A stretch of 64,000 nucleotides of DNA from Apricaphanius iberus (GCA_028564705.1 JAPXFQ010002623.1:910001-974000), one strand, 5' to 3'; counted from the stretch's first letter, positions 11,500-23,160 are shown. The notes: generated by a model not told the origin, from the sequence alone. Numbers and translations are program-made.

Positions 11500-14400
11500 C
11501 GTGTCCTGTCTAGCAGTATGCTACTCAGAATTGGTGTCTGAGTACCAAGTACAAGCCCAACAGTTTTACTTTCCCAAGCAGAGTATTACAGCTCCGCTGT
11601 AGTACGCCACTTGATGTATATGTATGAAAAATCTTTATTAGTGATTACTGTGGGTTCAATTTCCTGACGTCATGGACATTAAACTGAGACAAGAAGGGAG
11701 AAAGGAAGAAGGTGAAGAAAAGAAACCGGACCAACAGAGGGGCGAACCGATGACACACGACAGGGAGGCAAATAAAGAACACAAGAAAACATCCCAGTCC
11801 TCCACCTCTGCCGGACGGCAGAGAAACAGTAATACAAAAACAACAAAGTGTACAGAACCAAACCAATAGTTCGGATCTGGTAGAATAAACAAAGAATTAC
11901 ACATTCACTACACACAAGCATTGATTAATGAACATAATACAAATGTTTCTGGTAAGCTCCTGTGAACAACTAACTAATGATGATAACCTCAGCTTAAGAT
12001 ATGTCCGTCCTCACCTATGTCCCCACACCTATGTGTGTGCGAGCATGCAGGTCGGAATAAGGTTTCCCCATGCAAGTGATTGATAGCTGGTGTAAGGAAC
12101 CGTCAATCCGTCCTACAGGAATCGGCACAGACATGGAGGAGGCAAGAGATGTATGCATCCAGCGTCCCACAGAGTACAGAGTCCACAGGCGGATCAGCGC
12201 AGGGTCGATCACCCGCCAAGAGGGGAACAGATGGAAGCCCCAGGGGAGCACCCACCAGCCGCGATGCTGGGGCCCGAGAGATCGCAGTGACGAGCCCACG
12301 GGCTCCGCCGGTAACCGGCTACGCCAGGGCGGGCCCGGACCAGGAACCGGAGGCCACGGGGACCAGGGGCACCCCACCCCCCAGCGGGGCCCCAACCAGT
12401 GACCAGCCGACAAGGGTCCCCCGCCGCCGCCGCAGGCAAGGAGGACCCGCAGCCAACCGACGGACAACACACGCCGCCGCCACCCCGGACCAGTACCCAC
12501 CGCCAACAACCCGGCCCGCCCCCACACATCCACACGCCAGGGAGCCACAGCGGATGTACGCCCTCCCCAGGCCGCGCCCAGCCGGCACCTGGACATCCAG
12601 ATCTTCCAGCTCCAGGGTCCAGATCCCGCCCCACGTGGGGCGCCAAGATCAGGGGCCCAGCCAATGCCGGACAGCCCCACCAGGCGAACAGACCAGCCAG
12701 CTGAAGTCCTGGAACCGGCAGGAGGAATGGGCGCCAGGCACGGTCCCCACCGATCCACCGGACGGCACCAACCTATTCTACAAACCCGGCACCCCCATAA
12801 GAGGTGCCCCAGTCAATCCAAGGAGGACATCGGCCCGAAACAGCGGCCGCCCGACACACCGGACCACCCAGGACCCGCCCGACATGCACCAGGACCGAGC
12901 CGGGCCGCAACCGGGACCCCCAGCCCCAGGCATCGAGAGTCATCATCAACCAGCGGGCAGGAGCAACCATCACCGACGGGGAGTGACGGGGAGGGAAGAA
13001 GATGCATCAGGCCAGAGAGCAGCCAAACACCCAACCTGACAGGTAGACATAGACAGACAGAGACACTCATACGTACCCTCCCTTTCTTGTGTACACAGAC
13101 CCCTTTGCCCACCAGGACGGGGACAAGTAGGCCGCCAAGGCCCCACACCGGCAAGAGCAGCCCACCAGCCCAGGACCCCGACCAGACGGCGTGATGTTCT
13201 ATCCGGGCTCCGACCCCTGATGGTCCAACGAACAGGGGTGTGGAAAGACCCCCCAGCCTCTCTCCCCCAGCTCAATGTGGTGTTGTTGCGTGTTGTTCTA
13301 ATGTGCACTTAAAACAGAGGGGGGGGACATGGGAATACTGCCGGGTACCCCCATCTCCCCCCCCGGGCCCTCAGTGTCTAGATGCGTTTAACCAGTGGGT
13401 GCCGGCACCACAGGCGGCCTCGCCTGTGGCGCCACACCGCCAGGTCCCTACATGTGCGTTCCCTGTAAATGTTGCAAGTGTAGTGTCTAAATTGCTCAAA
13501 AAAATCGGGACCCAGGCCGCCACCGGGTAGCGAAGACGGAAGCTCCATCCCGCACCCCAGTGACGTGCCCACGTCCCAAGGCCTTGTGAATGGTAGAATG
13601 AAGGAGCAGGTGGACAGAGGCATGGGGATGGGGAGAAAATAACTGGGGTGACCATTTCCAACCCCAGGGAGCCAGCTCCCCTGCTGACTCCAATAGGCAC
13701 CCCCGTTCGGCCCGATCCACCAGGGGTGGGAGGCCCCAGCACGTCCAGTCGGGGCCCACGGCAGCGGTACCGCCGAGCCCCATGGGGGCCCCGGCAATCC
13801 ACCAGCCCCCATGCCAGGGGCATATCTAAATCCTCCCCAACATTCACACTGCTAACAAAACACATGTCACTAGACACCCAGGTTGAGTTTAGCCCCCCTC
13901 ACCCTCAACGCCCTCCCCCCTCCCGTCCCAAGCGCACCCCGTTAAAAAGAGCGCCTGTGCTAGATGGTAAAAAGCCTCCCCGCCAATAAGAGAAGCCCCA
14001 GGCACCGCCAGCGTCCGAGGACCCCCGGGCAGAGGCCGGAACCCGGCGCACCACCGACTCGGGTACCCCGGACATGCCGCGCCAGGCCCGTGAGCAGACC
14101 GAAGTCCCGGGCGGCCAATCCCCAGGCCGACATCCTCCAGCCTTGCTTCTACCGCCCGATGGCCGGGTGGCAACAGAACCCAGCACGTCCACCCACCAGC
14201 CCACACCCCACCAACTGGTCAGTCACTGTGGAGGCCGACCAACACCGGCCAGAGCCCCCCACCCCAGCACCCCCGCGAGGGCTAAGACCAAGACCCAGGA
14301 GCCATGTCTAGTGTGAATATAGCCGATCGGGCCCGGAGACGCCGGCCACCCGCCACGGCCTCTCGCCGACGCCCGGACGCGGCAAGCGGCCACCGGGGAG

Positions 14401-14828
14401 CAAGCGACAGGAACCAGCCCGGGGAGATGGAAAGGGCAGCAGCGCCCGCCAACCACCGGCTGACCACCGCCCCCCCCCAGCCGGCACCGACGGCAGCGGC
14501 CCCCCCCGGCCAAGCCCCGCCAGGGCCCCAGCCGGGGGGCGCGCCGCCCCAGAACCCCGAGCCCCAGGCCCAGTCCAGACCCCCCCAGAGCAGCACAGCA
14601 CCAGGCCAGTAACCCGTGTCTGCCAGCACGACCCCTCTAAGGCGCCGCATGCAGCCACTAGGAGTCACCACACAAAGACCCCAAAGTCCCACCCCAGGCG
14701 AGGGTCTCGGCACCTATCGCCGAACCGCAAGCGGACCCACCCCCAAGGACCTCCCCGCAGTCCCCACCAACCCTTAGCTCCACATCGGCAACCGTGTCCC
14801 ACAGAACGGAATCAAGGGCCCGACCCCA
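11500..14828 (-). other. L1 3' UTR, unusually long, GC-rich and G-rich in the sense strand
   Basis: About 3.3 kb separates the ORF2 stop from the poly(A) tail. From about 12,000 to 14,800 the base composition changes sharply to G+C-rich, with long C-runs on the plus strand, for example 14,470-14,478 and 14,500-14,507. These are G-runs in the L1 RNA. Frames of 100-320 codons in several phases here are rich in Pro, Arg and Gly and overlap each other on both strands, as expected when a GC-rich composition removes stop codons; I do not call them genes. The last 500 bases before the tail return to normal composition and contain an AATAAA-like signal (sense strand) near 11,630. Confidence 0.8.
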
Positions 14829-16313
14829 CTAGGTGATGGAACTGATCAAGGGTGACCAGAAAGATTGATCAGATGTGGAGGCAGATGCCGTTCCTAAACC
14901 AATGTAATCCAGAAGGAGATCTCTATATTGATTAATATTCAGAGTATTTTTATTTTTCCAGTTCAAGAGGATATTTTTCTTAGCGATGCATAAGGCGATG
15001 TAAAATAATTGCATAGACTTTGTATCCATGGTAACTTCATCTATATTTCCCAGCAAGCAAACTCTCGGAGCAGGTGTGATATTACATTTCAGACACTTTG
15101 ATAGATCTTCACATATCTGGTACCAATATTTCTTAACAGGTGGGCAGAACCAAAGAGCATGAATATAATTGTCTGGTAGATTGCTTGTACATTGTAAACA
15201 GGTATCAGACGGCGTATAACCCAACTTGAACATCCGTTGCCCTGTATAATGCACTCTATGAAGGATTTTATATTGTATTAATCGTAGATTAGGATTCTTA
15301 AGAAATTTAAAGGTTCTTAATGAAATTTGAGACCAGAGGTTTTGGTCTATTGAGATGGACAAGTCCATCTCCCATTTTGAAATAGGAAGGGCTATTGATT
15401 CATCTATTCTATTTAATGTTTTGTATATTTTAGATAGCAGTTTGGGAGGGTTAAGATTAAGGAAGTCTAAAACTTTTCCTGGAATTTGTAAAACAACTGT
15501 ATTGAGCCTACATTTATTTTTTATAATTGATTTAATTTGTTGGTATTCTAAGAATTTATTCTTGTTAATTCCGAATTGTGTAACCAATGTATTAAAGGGG
15601 ATAAAGTCTGTTCCATCAAATATATGCTCCAGGTATCCAATTCCTTTACAACTCCAGCCCGGAAAGTTAATCATGCATTTTTTTTGTAAGATATCCGGGT
15701 TATTCCAGATGGGTGTACGCCTGCATGGGACTAGTGAGGTCTTTGTCATTTTAAGAAATTCCCACCAAGCTGTCAGAGAAGAGCTGATATTTATACTTTT
15801 GAAACATTCATTTTGTTTTATATTTGAGCTAACAAAAGGTAGATCTGAAAGTTTTATCTTATTGCATAGTGTCTGTTCTACATCTACCCAGCACTCATCG
15901 ATATAACTGTGTTTTACCCATCTTGATGTGTATTTGAGTCTGTTGGCTAAGAAATAATGACGAAAGTTTGGTAGGTCTAGACCTCCTTTATCTTTGGACT
16001 TCTGTAGTGTTTTTAAGCTGATACGTGGGGGTTTATCTTTCCAAAGAAATTTAGAAACAGAAGAGTCCAGAGATCTAAACCAATCAGGTGATGGTTTGCT
16101 TGGGATCATTGAGAATAAATAATTGATTCTAGGCAAAACCATCATTTTTATTTTAGCTACCCTTCCAATAAGAGATATTGGAAGGGATTTCCATCTTGCC
16201 AGATCATCTTCCACTTTTTTTAAAAGTGGGACGTAGTTTAGCTTAGATAAGTCTGCCAGTCTTGGTGAGATATGGATACCTAGATATGTAATATTTCCGG
16301 ACCGGAGCTGCAA
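14829..16313 (-). pseudogene. L1 ORF2p, C-terminal half (post-RT region and zinc knuckle)
   Basis: This frame continues ORF2 after the frameshift near 16,320. It encodes 494 residues and starts just after the RT palm with NITYLGIHISP, the usual sequence after the YADD block. It then has the conserved KFLWKDKPPRISLKTLQKSK and GGLDLPNFRHYFLANRL motifs of L1 ORF2. A cysteine-rich segment near residues 378-396 (CLQC, then His, then Cys) matches the C-terminal zinc-knuckle-like motif of L1. No stop interrupts it. With the upstream half, total length is about 1,240 residues, close to typical L1 ORF2. The frame opens upstream without a true ATG, so it is a continuation and not a separate gene. Confidence 0.9.
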
Positions 16314-16326
16314 AGCAACAGGACTC

Positions 16327-18552
16327 TTAAGAACAGTTGATAGGAAGGACTGTAGATTTTAACCAATTTATGGAATAGTCTGAAACTCTTGAGTAAGATT
16401 TTATTAACTCAATTACCTGATACAAGGAAGTTTGTGAATGCTGTAGAAAAAGTAGTACATCATCTGCGTATAAACTGATTTTATGTTCTATTTTGTTGCA
16501 TTGTATACCTTTAACATTATTATTTTGCCTGATTGCTGCTGCTAATGGTTCAATAAAAATAGCAAAGAGGGAGGGAGAAAGTGGACATCCCTGCCTGGTA
16601 CCTCTCTGAAGAAAGAACCTTGATGATGTTTGATTATTGGTCCTAATACATGCTGTTGGTGAGCTGTATAATATTTTTAACCAGTTTACAAAAGAATTAC
16701 TGAATCCGAATTTATTTAAGGCTGCAAATAAAAATTTCCAGTTAACTCTATCAAATGCTTTTTCTGCATCTAAAGATAATATATTGGTTTGGACGTTTTT
16801 ACAGTGGGAATAATCTATTAAATCTATTAATCTACGTGAATTTGTGGAAGAGAGCCTACCTTTTATAAAACCTGTTTGATCCGGGTGGATTATTAGAGGT
16901 GTTATTTTCTCTATCCTTCTTGCAAGAGCTTTGCAAATTATTTTCAGATCCACATTGATAAGAGAAATCGGACGATAACTGGTAGGAGACATAGGGTCTT
17001 TTCCTGGTTTTAATAGAAGATTGATGTAGGCAGAATTCATGTTTGGTGGTATTCGACCATTTTCCTTTGTTTCCTGTAACATTTTGTAAAATGTTGGTGC
17101 CAGAATATTCCAGAATTCTTTATAGAACTCTGCTGGAAATCCATCTGGACCTGGAGCTTTATTATTAGGCATAGATTGGAGGGCCTCCTGGAGTTCAGAC
17201 ACTGTTAGCGGTGAATCCAGGGCCTTTGCTTGACTGTCTGAAAGTTTAGGAAGAGTTATTTTATCCAGAAATTGTACAATATCATTATTTGAAGGGTTTA
17301 TCTCTGGTGTGTATAACGTCTCATAAAATTCTTTGAAAGTGTTGTTTATTTTTTCAGGGTCATATATTATATTCCCAGTTTTGTCTTTGATTGCAGATAT
17401 AGTTGTTTTTTCTTTATTTATTTTTAACTGATTAGCTAAGAAGCTACCTGATTTATTACTATGTTCAAAGTTTTCTATTCTAAGTCTTTGGATTAAGAAC
17501 TGCGTCCTTTTATTAATAATTTCATTTAACTCTAATTTTGCTTTCCTTATTTTACTTAAGCTCTCTTTATCCAGGGAAGGTTCTAATGATTTAATAGTTT
17601 CTTCTAATTCCTGAACATGTTTATTTTCTGTTCTCTTTTTATTTGATGAGAATGAAATTATTTTACCTCTAATCACAGCTTTCCCTGCTTCCCATAAAGT
17701 GGATGGCGACATACCAGGGAGATCATTAAATTCCATGTATGAAGCCCATTCTTTTTCAATATATTTAATAAATTCTTTATCCTTAAGTAATGATGTATTA
17801 AATCTCCAATTTTTATATTGAAGGGTTGCAATTTTATTTGCTAAATTTAAAGAAACAGGAGCGTGATCGCTGATCACTATAGGATGTATCTCAGTGTCTG
17901 AAATGTCATTCAACAGTGAGCTGCTGACTAACAAATAGTCCAATCTAGAATAAGAATGATGTACGTTTGAGTAAAAAGTGTATTTTCTGTCGTTGGGATG
18001 AAGCGATCGCCATGCATCGCAGAGTCCATAATCGCTCATGTACTGTTTAACTATATCTATGGATTGCCATCTGCGCTGAAACCCTGCTGTACTGAGCCTG
18101 TCTATTTCTTCATTTAGTCCAAAGTTGAAGTCTCCCCCAAGAACAAGTGAGCAATCCATGTGATTAGCCAGAACCGAGAAGAAAGTATGAAAGAATGAGG
18201 GGTCGTCAACATTTGGACCATATATACTAACTATACATAACTTTTGGTTATTTATAAATAGTTTTAATATTATAAATCTACCTTCTGGATCTGTAGCTGT
18301 GTCTATTACTTTAAAATTAGTATTTCTATTTATTAATATTGCTACTCCTCGTTGTCTAGAGTTATAGCATGAAGAAAATATATTAGGATACTCTGGTGTT
18401 TTTAAATCATTAGCTGTTGAACTTGATTTATGAGTCTCCTGTAGTAAGACGACATCTGCCTTCAGTCTTGTAAGATGGTTGAAAATCTTAATGGTTTTAT
18501 CTCTGCAGCTAGCGCCGCGAATATTCCATGTTATAAATTTTACAGGATTCAT
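16327..18552 (-). pseudogene. L1 ORF2p, N-terminal half (AP endonuclease and reverse transcriptase)
   Basis: The 741-residue frame encodes the enzymatic half of L1 ORF2p, which nicks target DNA and copies the RNA in place. The endonuclease runs from about residue 4 to 235: WN at 9-10, the catalytic-type Glu in LLQET at 39, GGDFN at 139-143, SRLDYLL at 202-208 and SDH at 228-230. These positions agree within a few residues with those of mammalian L1. The reverse transcriptase follows: SYRPISLINVDLKI near 525, LDAEKAFDRVNW near 594, GTRQGCPLSPSLF near 651 and YADD at 695-698. The frame then ends at a stop because of a one-base-type frameshift, and the C-terminal half continues in another phase from 16,313. 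Catalytic residues look intact; the frameshift is the only visible lesion. Confidence 0.93.
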
Positions 18553-18953
18553 AGAGCTAAGATAAACCTTAGATATGTACTATCGCCAAGGATGAATATA
18601 GGTGTAATTTTGGTTTGTCCATGGGGTAACCAGAAGCAGAGATAAAGCGAGGCAAATAATGCACCATACAGGTGTGTACAGAATGAAAGTATGATGGAAA
18701 AACATGAATATGCCATGATAAAAGTCTGTGTGTGTGAGAGAGAAAAAGGAAAAAAGGTGATAAAGAGATTTGGTTGTACAAATGTGAGAAAGATAATAGT
18801 GAAAAAGAAAAAATGAAAGAAAAAAAAAAAAAAAAAGTGCACAGCCCTGCCCCTACCCACATTAACAAACAAAAACAGCCTGCTGAGCTGTGCTTTTTTT
18901 AAAACTATAGTTGTCTGATAAAGCTAATTCTGTCTTGGTTCTGTTAAATATGA
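18553..18953 (-). other. L1 inter-ORF spacer with purine/pyrimidine tracts
   Basis: About 400 bp lie between ORF1 and ORF2, much longer than the spacer in mammalian L1. It contains an A-rich tract on the plus strand (about 18,805-18,838), hence a T-rich tract in the L1 RNA, and no conserved frame. How ORF2 is translated from here cannot be read from the sequence. Confidence 0.7.
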
Positions 18954-19787
18954 CTAATAAAGCCAAGGAGTAACCTGAGGGTCCCTAAACAGCTGACCGT
19001 TAACATACAGTTTATCCACACTAACCGTAGCCCTACAGCCCTCACTAATATGTTTTTTTCTAATTGGAAATAACACGCGTCTTCTGTCCAGGATTTCTTT
19101 CGGAAACTGATCATTAACGCTGTAATTCGTCCCCCGTAGCTCTCTCCCGCGTCCTTTGACTTGTTCTTTTTGTTTAAAATGTTCAAATTTTGCAACAATT
19201 GGTCGCGGGCGGGTGTTGTTGTGTTTCTTACCTCCGAGTCGGTGAACCCGATGGAAGGTTATGCTTTTAACCGTGTCGTCTGGCAGTTTCAGTTGGTGTT
19301 GAATGAACTTTCGCACGGCTACTTCAGCATCTTCCTCAGGCTGCTCTGGTATCCCCGAAAAAACAAGATTGTCCCTCATTGATCGGGCCTGGATGTCTAG
19401 AATAGACTCCTTGAAGCTTTTGTTTTCTCCAGACAGCTGCTTCATTCCCTCGGTGAGTTTTTTAACGTCTTCTTTTAGTGTTTGGTTTTCTGTAACTAGC
19501 GAAGCTACTTGTTGTTGGCTGAACTCCAGCGATTCCCTCAAAGCCTGAAATTCTTTATGAAGAACCTCAACCAGCGCGAGACGGGCGTCCAGGCTGGTTA
19601 GCTTCTTGTCTATTGAGTCCAGGATGTCGCCGTAGCTTCTATCTGGCGAGTCGGTGGATGTGCTAGCCTCGGAACGAGTGCGCTTCTGCGACGGTGTGCT
19701 CGTTGTTGTATCTGAAGCAGGTTTCCGTGACTTACCCATAACGATGTTATCAAAGCACTCGTCTAGGTAGCACTCCAGCGAATCCAA
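18954..19787 (-). CDS. L1 ORF1p, RNA-binding chaperone, apparently intact
   Basis: This 277-residue protein is the trimeric nucleic-acid chaperone that packages L1 RNA. A basic Ser/Thr-rich N-terminus (about residues 18-50) is followed by heptad-like sequence predicted to form a coiled coil (about 55-135). An RRM-like domain begins at MRDNLVFSGIPE (137-148), and a basic C-terminal domain ends at WLY. This order matches the ORF1p family (transposase_22 type). No stop or frameshift is visible. The ATG at 19,787 is the first in frame after the short 5' UTR. ORF2 follows on the same strand after a spacer. Confidence 0.92.
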   Translation of the reverse strand: MDSLECYLDECFDNIVMGKSRKPASDTTTSTPSQKRTRSEASTSTDSPDRSYGDILDSIDKKLTSLDARLALVEVLHKEFQALRESLEFSQQQVASLVTENQTLKEDVKKLTEGMKQLSGENKSFKESILDIQARSMRDNLVFSGIPEQPEEDAEVAVRKFIQHQLKLPDDTVKSITFHRVHRLGGKKHNNTRPRPIVAKFEHFKQKEQVKGRGRELRGTNYSVNDQFPKEILDRRRVLFPIRKKHISEGCRATVSVDKLYVNGQLFRDPQVTPWLY

Positions 19788-20021
19788 TGTTTCCTCGTCC
19801 AGGTTGTTTAGAGAAAAAAAAAGTAACTTGATGGTTATTTTAGAAGCTGCGTTTGATTCAAAATGATTGTCTTATTTTACCTGGGTGTATACATTACCAC
19901 ATAACCGCCATGTTCACCTATGCACAGCTCTCGCGAGAACTCAGCAGCTCATCCTCTCCCTATCTCATCAAAAGATTTGATTATCTGATAGACAATGTCT
20001 AACTTCCTTGACAGACACACC
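19788..20021 (-). promoter_or_regulatory. L1 5' UTR, presumed internal promoter
   Basis: The 234 bases between the 5' end of the element, fixed by the target duplication, and the ORF1 start form a short 5' UTR. Full-length LINEs carry an internal promoter here. It includes CTCTCGCGAGA (around 19,928-19,938), a palindromic TCTCGCGAGA motif that in vertebrates is known to drive TATA-less promoters. Promoter function is inferred. Confidence 0.55.
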
Positions 20022-20040
20022 TGACTGAGGTATTGTTTTT
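20022..20040. repeat. L1 target-site duplication, right copy
   Basis: This copy is identical over 19 bases to 11,458-11,476. It marks the exact 5' end of the element at 20,021 and shows the insertion is not 5'-truncated relative to its RNA. Confidence 0.92.
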
Positions 20041-20937
20041 GACCTCGGGGACTAGACATTGAGATAGCATACAAGGGACTGAAGACAATAATATTGGATT
20101 GCTTTATCTGCATGGCCCAGCTCTGCTTGTTGATCTTGTGAAAAATGAATCTATCTGGGAGATAAAAGCTTCTTTAGAAACATAGTGGACAGAAAAAGAT
20201 GCATACTCTTTAATAAAATATTGTAAAACTCAATTTACATAAAAACCTTGTCCACCAAAAAAGGTTAAAAAACAATAACATCCGTGTAAAACAGAATTTT
20301 TCCATGTGCTTCATTCTTGCAGATACTTTTGATAAGATTGAGTCATCTTATTCCAATACCTACCATTGGTTTTCAGTTATAAATTTGTCCAAATTCCATA
20401 AAACAACTTTTCCTATCTCTGTTAACAGCTAGCATATAACTTTTTTTTCATCTGGTCCCCTGGTGTAATTGTACCTAGGTTTTTAGCATTGCCAACTATC
20501 ACCAAATCAACCTGGATTTTTAGGTTTAATAACTATTTTATTGGTGTCAGATTTTTCTTTTATTATGAGTTATGCTAAAAACTCTTTCTTCTTTGCAATT
20601 ATCCACAATTGTTCTTTGACAGTCAAACCATATAGTGGTCATATGATGCAGTCTCAAGCATGATGTGTAAAAACACTCCCTTCATTTAAAAAATAATGTA
20701 GTCTAAAAGCACCTATGAAAAATAACGTTGGAAGCAACACTCGTCTTAAGAGGCAGCGCCAGCACTTCATAAGAATTATTATTCAGCAAGAATTAGACTA
20801 GTACTGGTATGATTTAATCATCTTAAAGCTGTGCAACACTTGCAATATTGGGTTATGATTCAGACGTGAAATTATGTATCTTATTATACAAGAAACAAAA
20901 AAGATATAGCCATACCCATATACCCATAGCACTGAAC
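20041..20937. other. AT-rich flank of the L1, no gene seen
   Basis: This continues the sequence interrupted by the L1. No gene or clear repeat was recognised. Confidence 0.45.
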
Positions 20938-21390
20938 TTTAAAGAGGCAATAAGGAATTTTTCCCCCCAAATAAATGTGTTATTATCCTTTTGCTTTGAC
21001 CATTTATGACTCAAACATCTTTTGATGAGCATAGTGACACCTTGTCAGCTCACCATGGGTGCACCTATTATCCTGAATCCAATGATTCCTTTTTTCTGTC
21101 CGGTCGGATTTTTCGCGCGCTGTGTCTGTGGATGTGACGTATGCACGTTCATGTTACACGTTTCAGTTTACCACCGCTAGTCAGCGATTAGCCTACACTC
21201 ACAAGCGATGCAATGGATTGGAAAAATACACAGAAGAGACCCAGGACAACTCTGACACCAACAGGAATTCCACATAAAATTTCAAAATGTAAACCTCTGA
21301 CAAGTTCCCGTAAAAGATCGAAGATCTTTTTTGGCCACAGGTGTCAGTCGCGAGTTGAATTTTCAGGAAACTCCATACAGCCTCTTTAAA
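20938..21390. mobile_element. MITE with TTTAAAGAGGC terminal inverted repeats
   Basis: The left end TTTAAAGAGGC (20,938-20,948) is the exact reverse complement of the right end GCCTCTTTAAA (21,380-21,390). Similarity extends inward with mismatches for about 25 bases. The 453-bp interior has no transposase frame and is more G+C-rich in its middle (CpG-containing sequence near 21,105-21,125). It is probably a hAT-type non-autonomous element. No clear target duplication was found. Confidence 0.6.
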
Positions 21391-22496
21391 TAACAGAAAT
21401 TTATAATAAATTAGGCTTTCTATATTAATTAGGACAACAATCTTAGCAATATCTTCTATATGTTAAAGGGTTACGGTTTTCCCAACTCAAGATTCCCACC
21501 ATTGTTAAACAAATATGATAACCTTTATATAATGCAATATTTACTTACTCCATATGAGAATAATTGACATTTCTCACACAAGGTGTGTATTTTATTGCTT
21601 CTTTGTTTTAAAGTCGTGCATTGTAAATTGTTATTTGATCTCGTGATTTTGAAATAATATTTTCTCCGAAGCCATCTTGTCAAGGAACTGATACACACAA
21701 GGTGATTGCAAGGGGAACCCAAATATCTCCAATTAACTATAATTTAGTGTAATTAAGTGTTTGGTGGGGTAGAAAACTGGAATTAATCAGTTACAGCATG
21801 ATCAGCAGTGAATTTTCACTCCCAGTCTACCAGCAACAGCTAAGCTTATCCAAAACAAACCAATATTAATTCATCCTAAATTTTCCTTCAAATTCAGTGT
21901 GCAGTATTACAAATATACCTGTCTTTTTTCAACTGTGTTTTGTTGTTATTGACCCATTTAAAAGACAAATGCAATACAATTCATTGCAATACAATCCAAT
22001 ACAACACAATCAAATAAAGAAAAGTTGATCACAACTTTTAATGCTGAGGTAAGGATTACTTTTGATGAGCTATCAAAGATTATTTGCTATGCAGGGGAAG
22101 ATGTATGGAACCATGGCGCAGGAAGCTTTTCAGCAGTGCAGGGGATGGATGTGGTTTGTTTGTTAACAATAAAAACGATGAATACAATGACTGATGGCTA
22201 GGGACAACAAGGTTTGCGCTCTCTGCTCCTCACTTAACTAATTCATCTTCATCCTTATCCTCTCTGTCCTCTCCTTCACTTATCTACCCGCTTCGTGTCT
22301 GTTTGCTCCTTGTCTGCCCACTTGGTGTCTGCCTTTTCCTCCCTCTTCATTTCAGTCTTCCTAATTCCTAGCCACATCTTCACATACACCTTAATCAAAA
22401 CATTTGAAATGAAAATGTGATACATGCGTGCACCTGGGATGGAAATAAGCACCACCCATGACACAAACACACATACATGGTCTTTCTTCCTTCATC
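21391..22496. other. AT-rich background with CAATA-type simple repeat
   Basis: No gene was recognised. A short degenerate CAATA repeat lies at about 21,968-22,018. Confidence 0.5.
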
Positions 22497-22798
22497 AGAA
22501 TCAGAATCAGAATCAGAATCAGTTTATTGGCCAAGTATGTCACATACAAGGAATTTGACTCCGGCAAACTTTTTCCTCCAGTACAGAACTTGAATAAGTG
22601 AAAAAAAAAAGAAAAAAAAAAGAAAAGAAAAATAAGAACAAAAATAAGTAAAAATACAAATAAATATCAGATCGTAAATAATAAAGGATAATATATACAC
22701 CAAGCCGGGGTTATTTTACAGTGAGTATGTACTGAAGTGCAGAGTTATAGTTTATTGTTATGTGAGTGCACTCACACACTGTGACTAGACAGAGTTCG
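22497..22798 (-). other. 3' UTR and terminal hexamer repeat of the L2/Rex1-like LINE
   Basis: This non-coding tail includes an A/T-rich stretch (22,600-22,690), the CCAATAAACTGATT block (sense) just before the end, and the CTGATT hexamer repeats that serve as the characteristic terminus. Confidence 0.75.
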
Positions 22799-23160
22799 TC
22801 AGAGCGACAGCCTGGGGGAAAAAACTGTTTTTGTGTCGGGTGGTTTTGGCGTACAACGCTCTGTAACGCCGACCTGAGGGGAGGAGCCTAAACAGATTGT
22901 GGCCAGGGTGTGAGGGGTCAGTGGTGATTTTCCTGGCCCGCTTCCTGACCCTGGCCCGGAATAGGTCCTGAATGGAGGAGATCGGTTCCTATGATCCTCT
23001 CTGCAGTCCTGACTGTTCTCTGCAGTCTGTCCTTGTCTTGCCTGGTGGCGGATCCGAACCAGACAGAGATGGATGAGGTCAGGACAGACTGGACTATTGC
23101 TGTGTAGAAGATGATCAGCAGCTCCTGGGGCAGGTTGAACTTTCTGAGCTGACGCAGAAA
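22799..23160 (-). pseudogene. C-terminal tail of L2/Rex1-like LINE ORF
   Basis: This continues in frame after a stop at about 23,161. Protein-like text resumes with FLRQLRKFNLPQELL and then QSVLTSSISVWFGSATRQDK, a typical post-RT segment of fish L2/Rex1-like LINEs, followed by LQRTVRTAERIIG. A frameshift then breaks the last part, which would normally read through to a basic C-terminus near 22,800. Dead. Confidence 0.75.

Larger units (their letters stand above)
11458..20040 (-). mobile_element. Full-length L1-type LINE with perfect 19-bp target-site duplication
   Basis: A minus-strand L1 occupies 11,477-20,021, about 8.5 kb, between two identical 19-bp copies of TGACTGAGGTATTGTTTTT (11,458-11,476 and 20,022-20,040). 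In element order it has a short 5' UTR (20,021-19,788), ORF1 (19,787-18,954), a spacer of about 400 bp, ORF2 (18,552-14,829, one frameshift), a long 3' UTR and a poly(A) tail seen as poly(T) at about 11,477-11,499. The duplication ends in TTTTT next to GA, which fits cleavage by an L1-type endonuclease. Perfect duplications and nearly open frames argue for a fairly recent insertion. It landed in older repeat debris. Confidence 0.93.

Noticed and set aside
12015..14713. Many overlapping frames of 80-320 codons on both strands in the GC-rich block, including a 319-codon plus-strand frame at 12,080-13,039
   Set aside because: They are rich in Pro, Arg and Gly, overlap one another in several phases on both strands, show no domain, and lie wholly inside the L1 3' UTR. 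Few stop codons are expected at this base composition.
15355..15906. 183-codon plus-strand frame
   Set aside because: It is antisense to the well-supported L1 ORF2 C-terminal region and has no family features.
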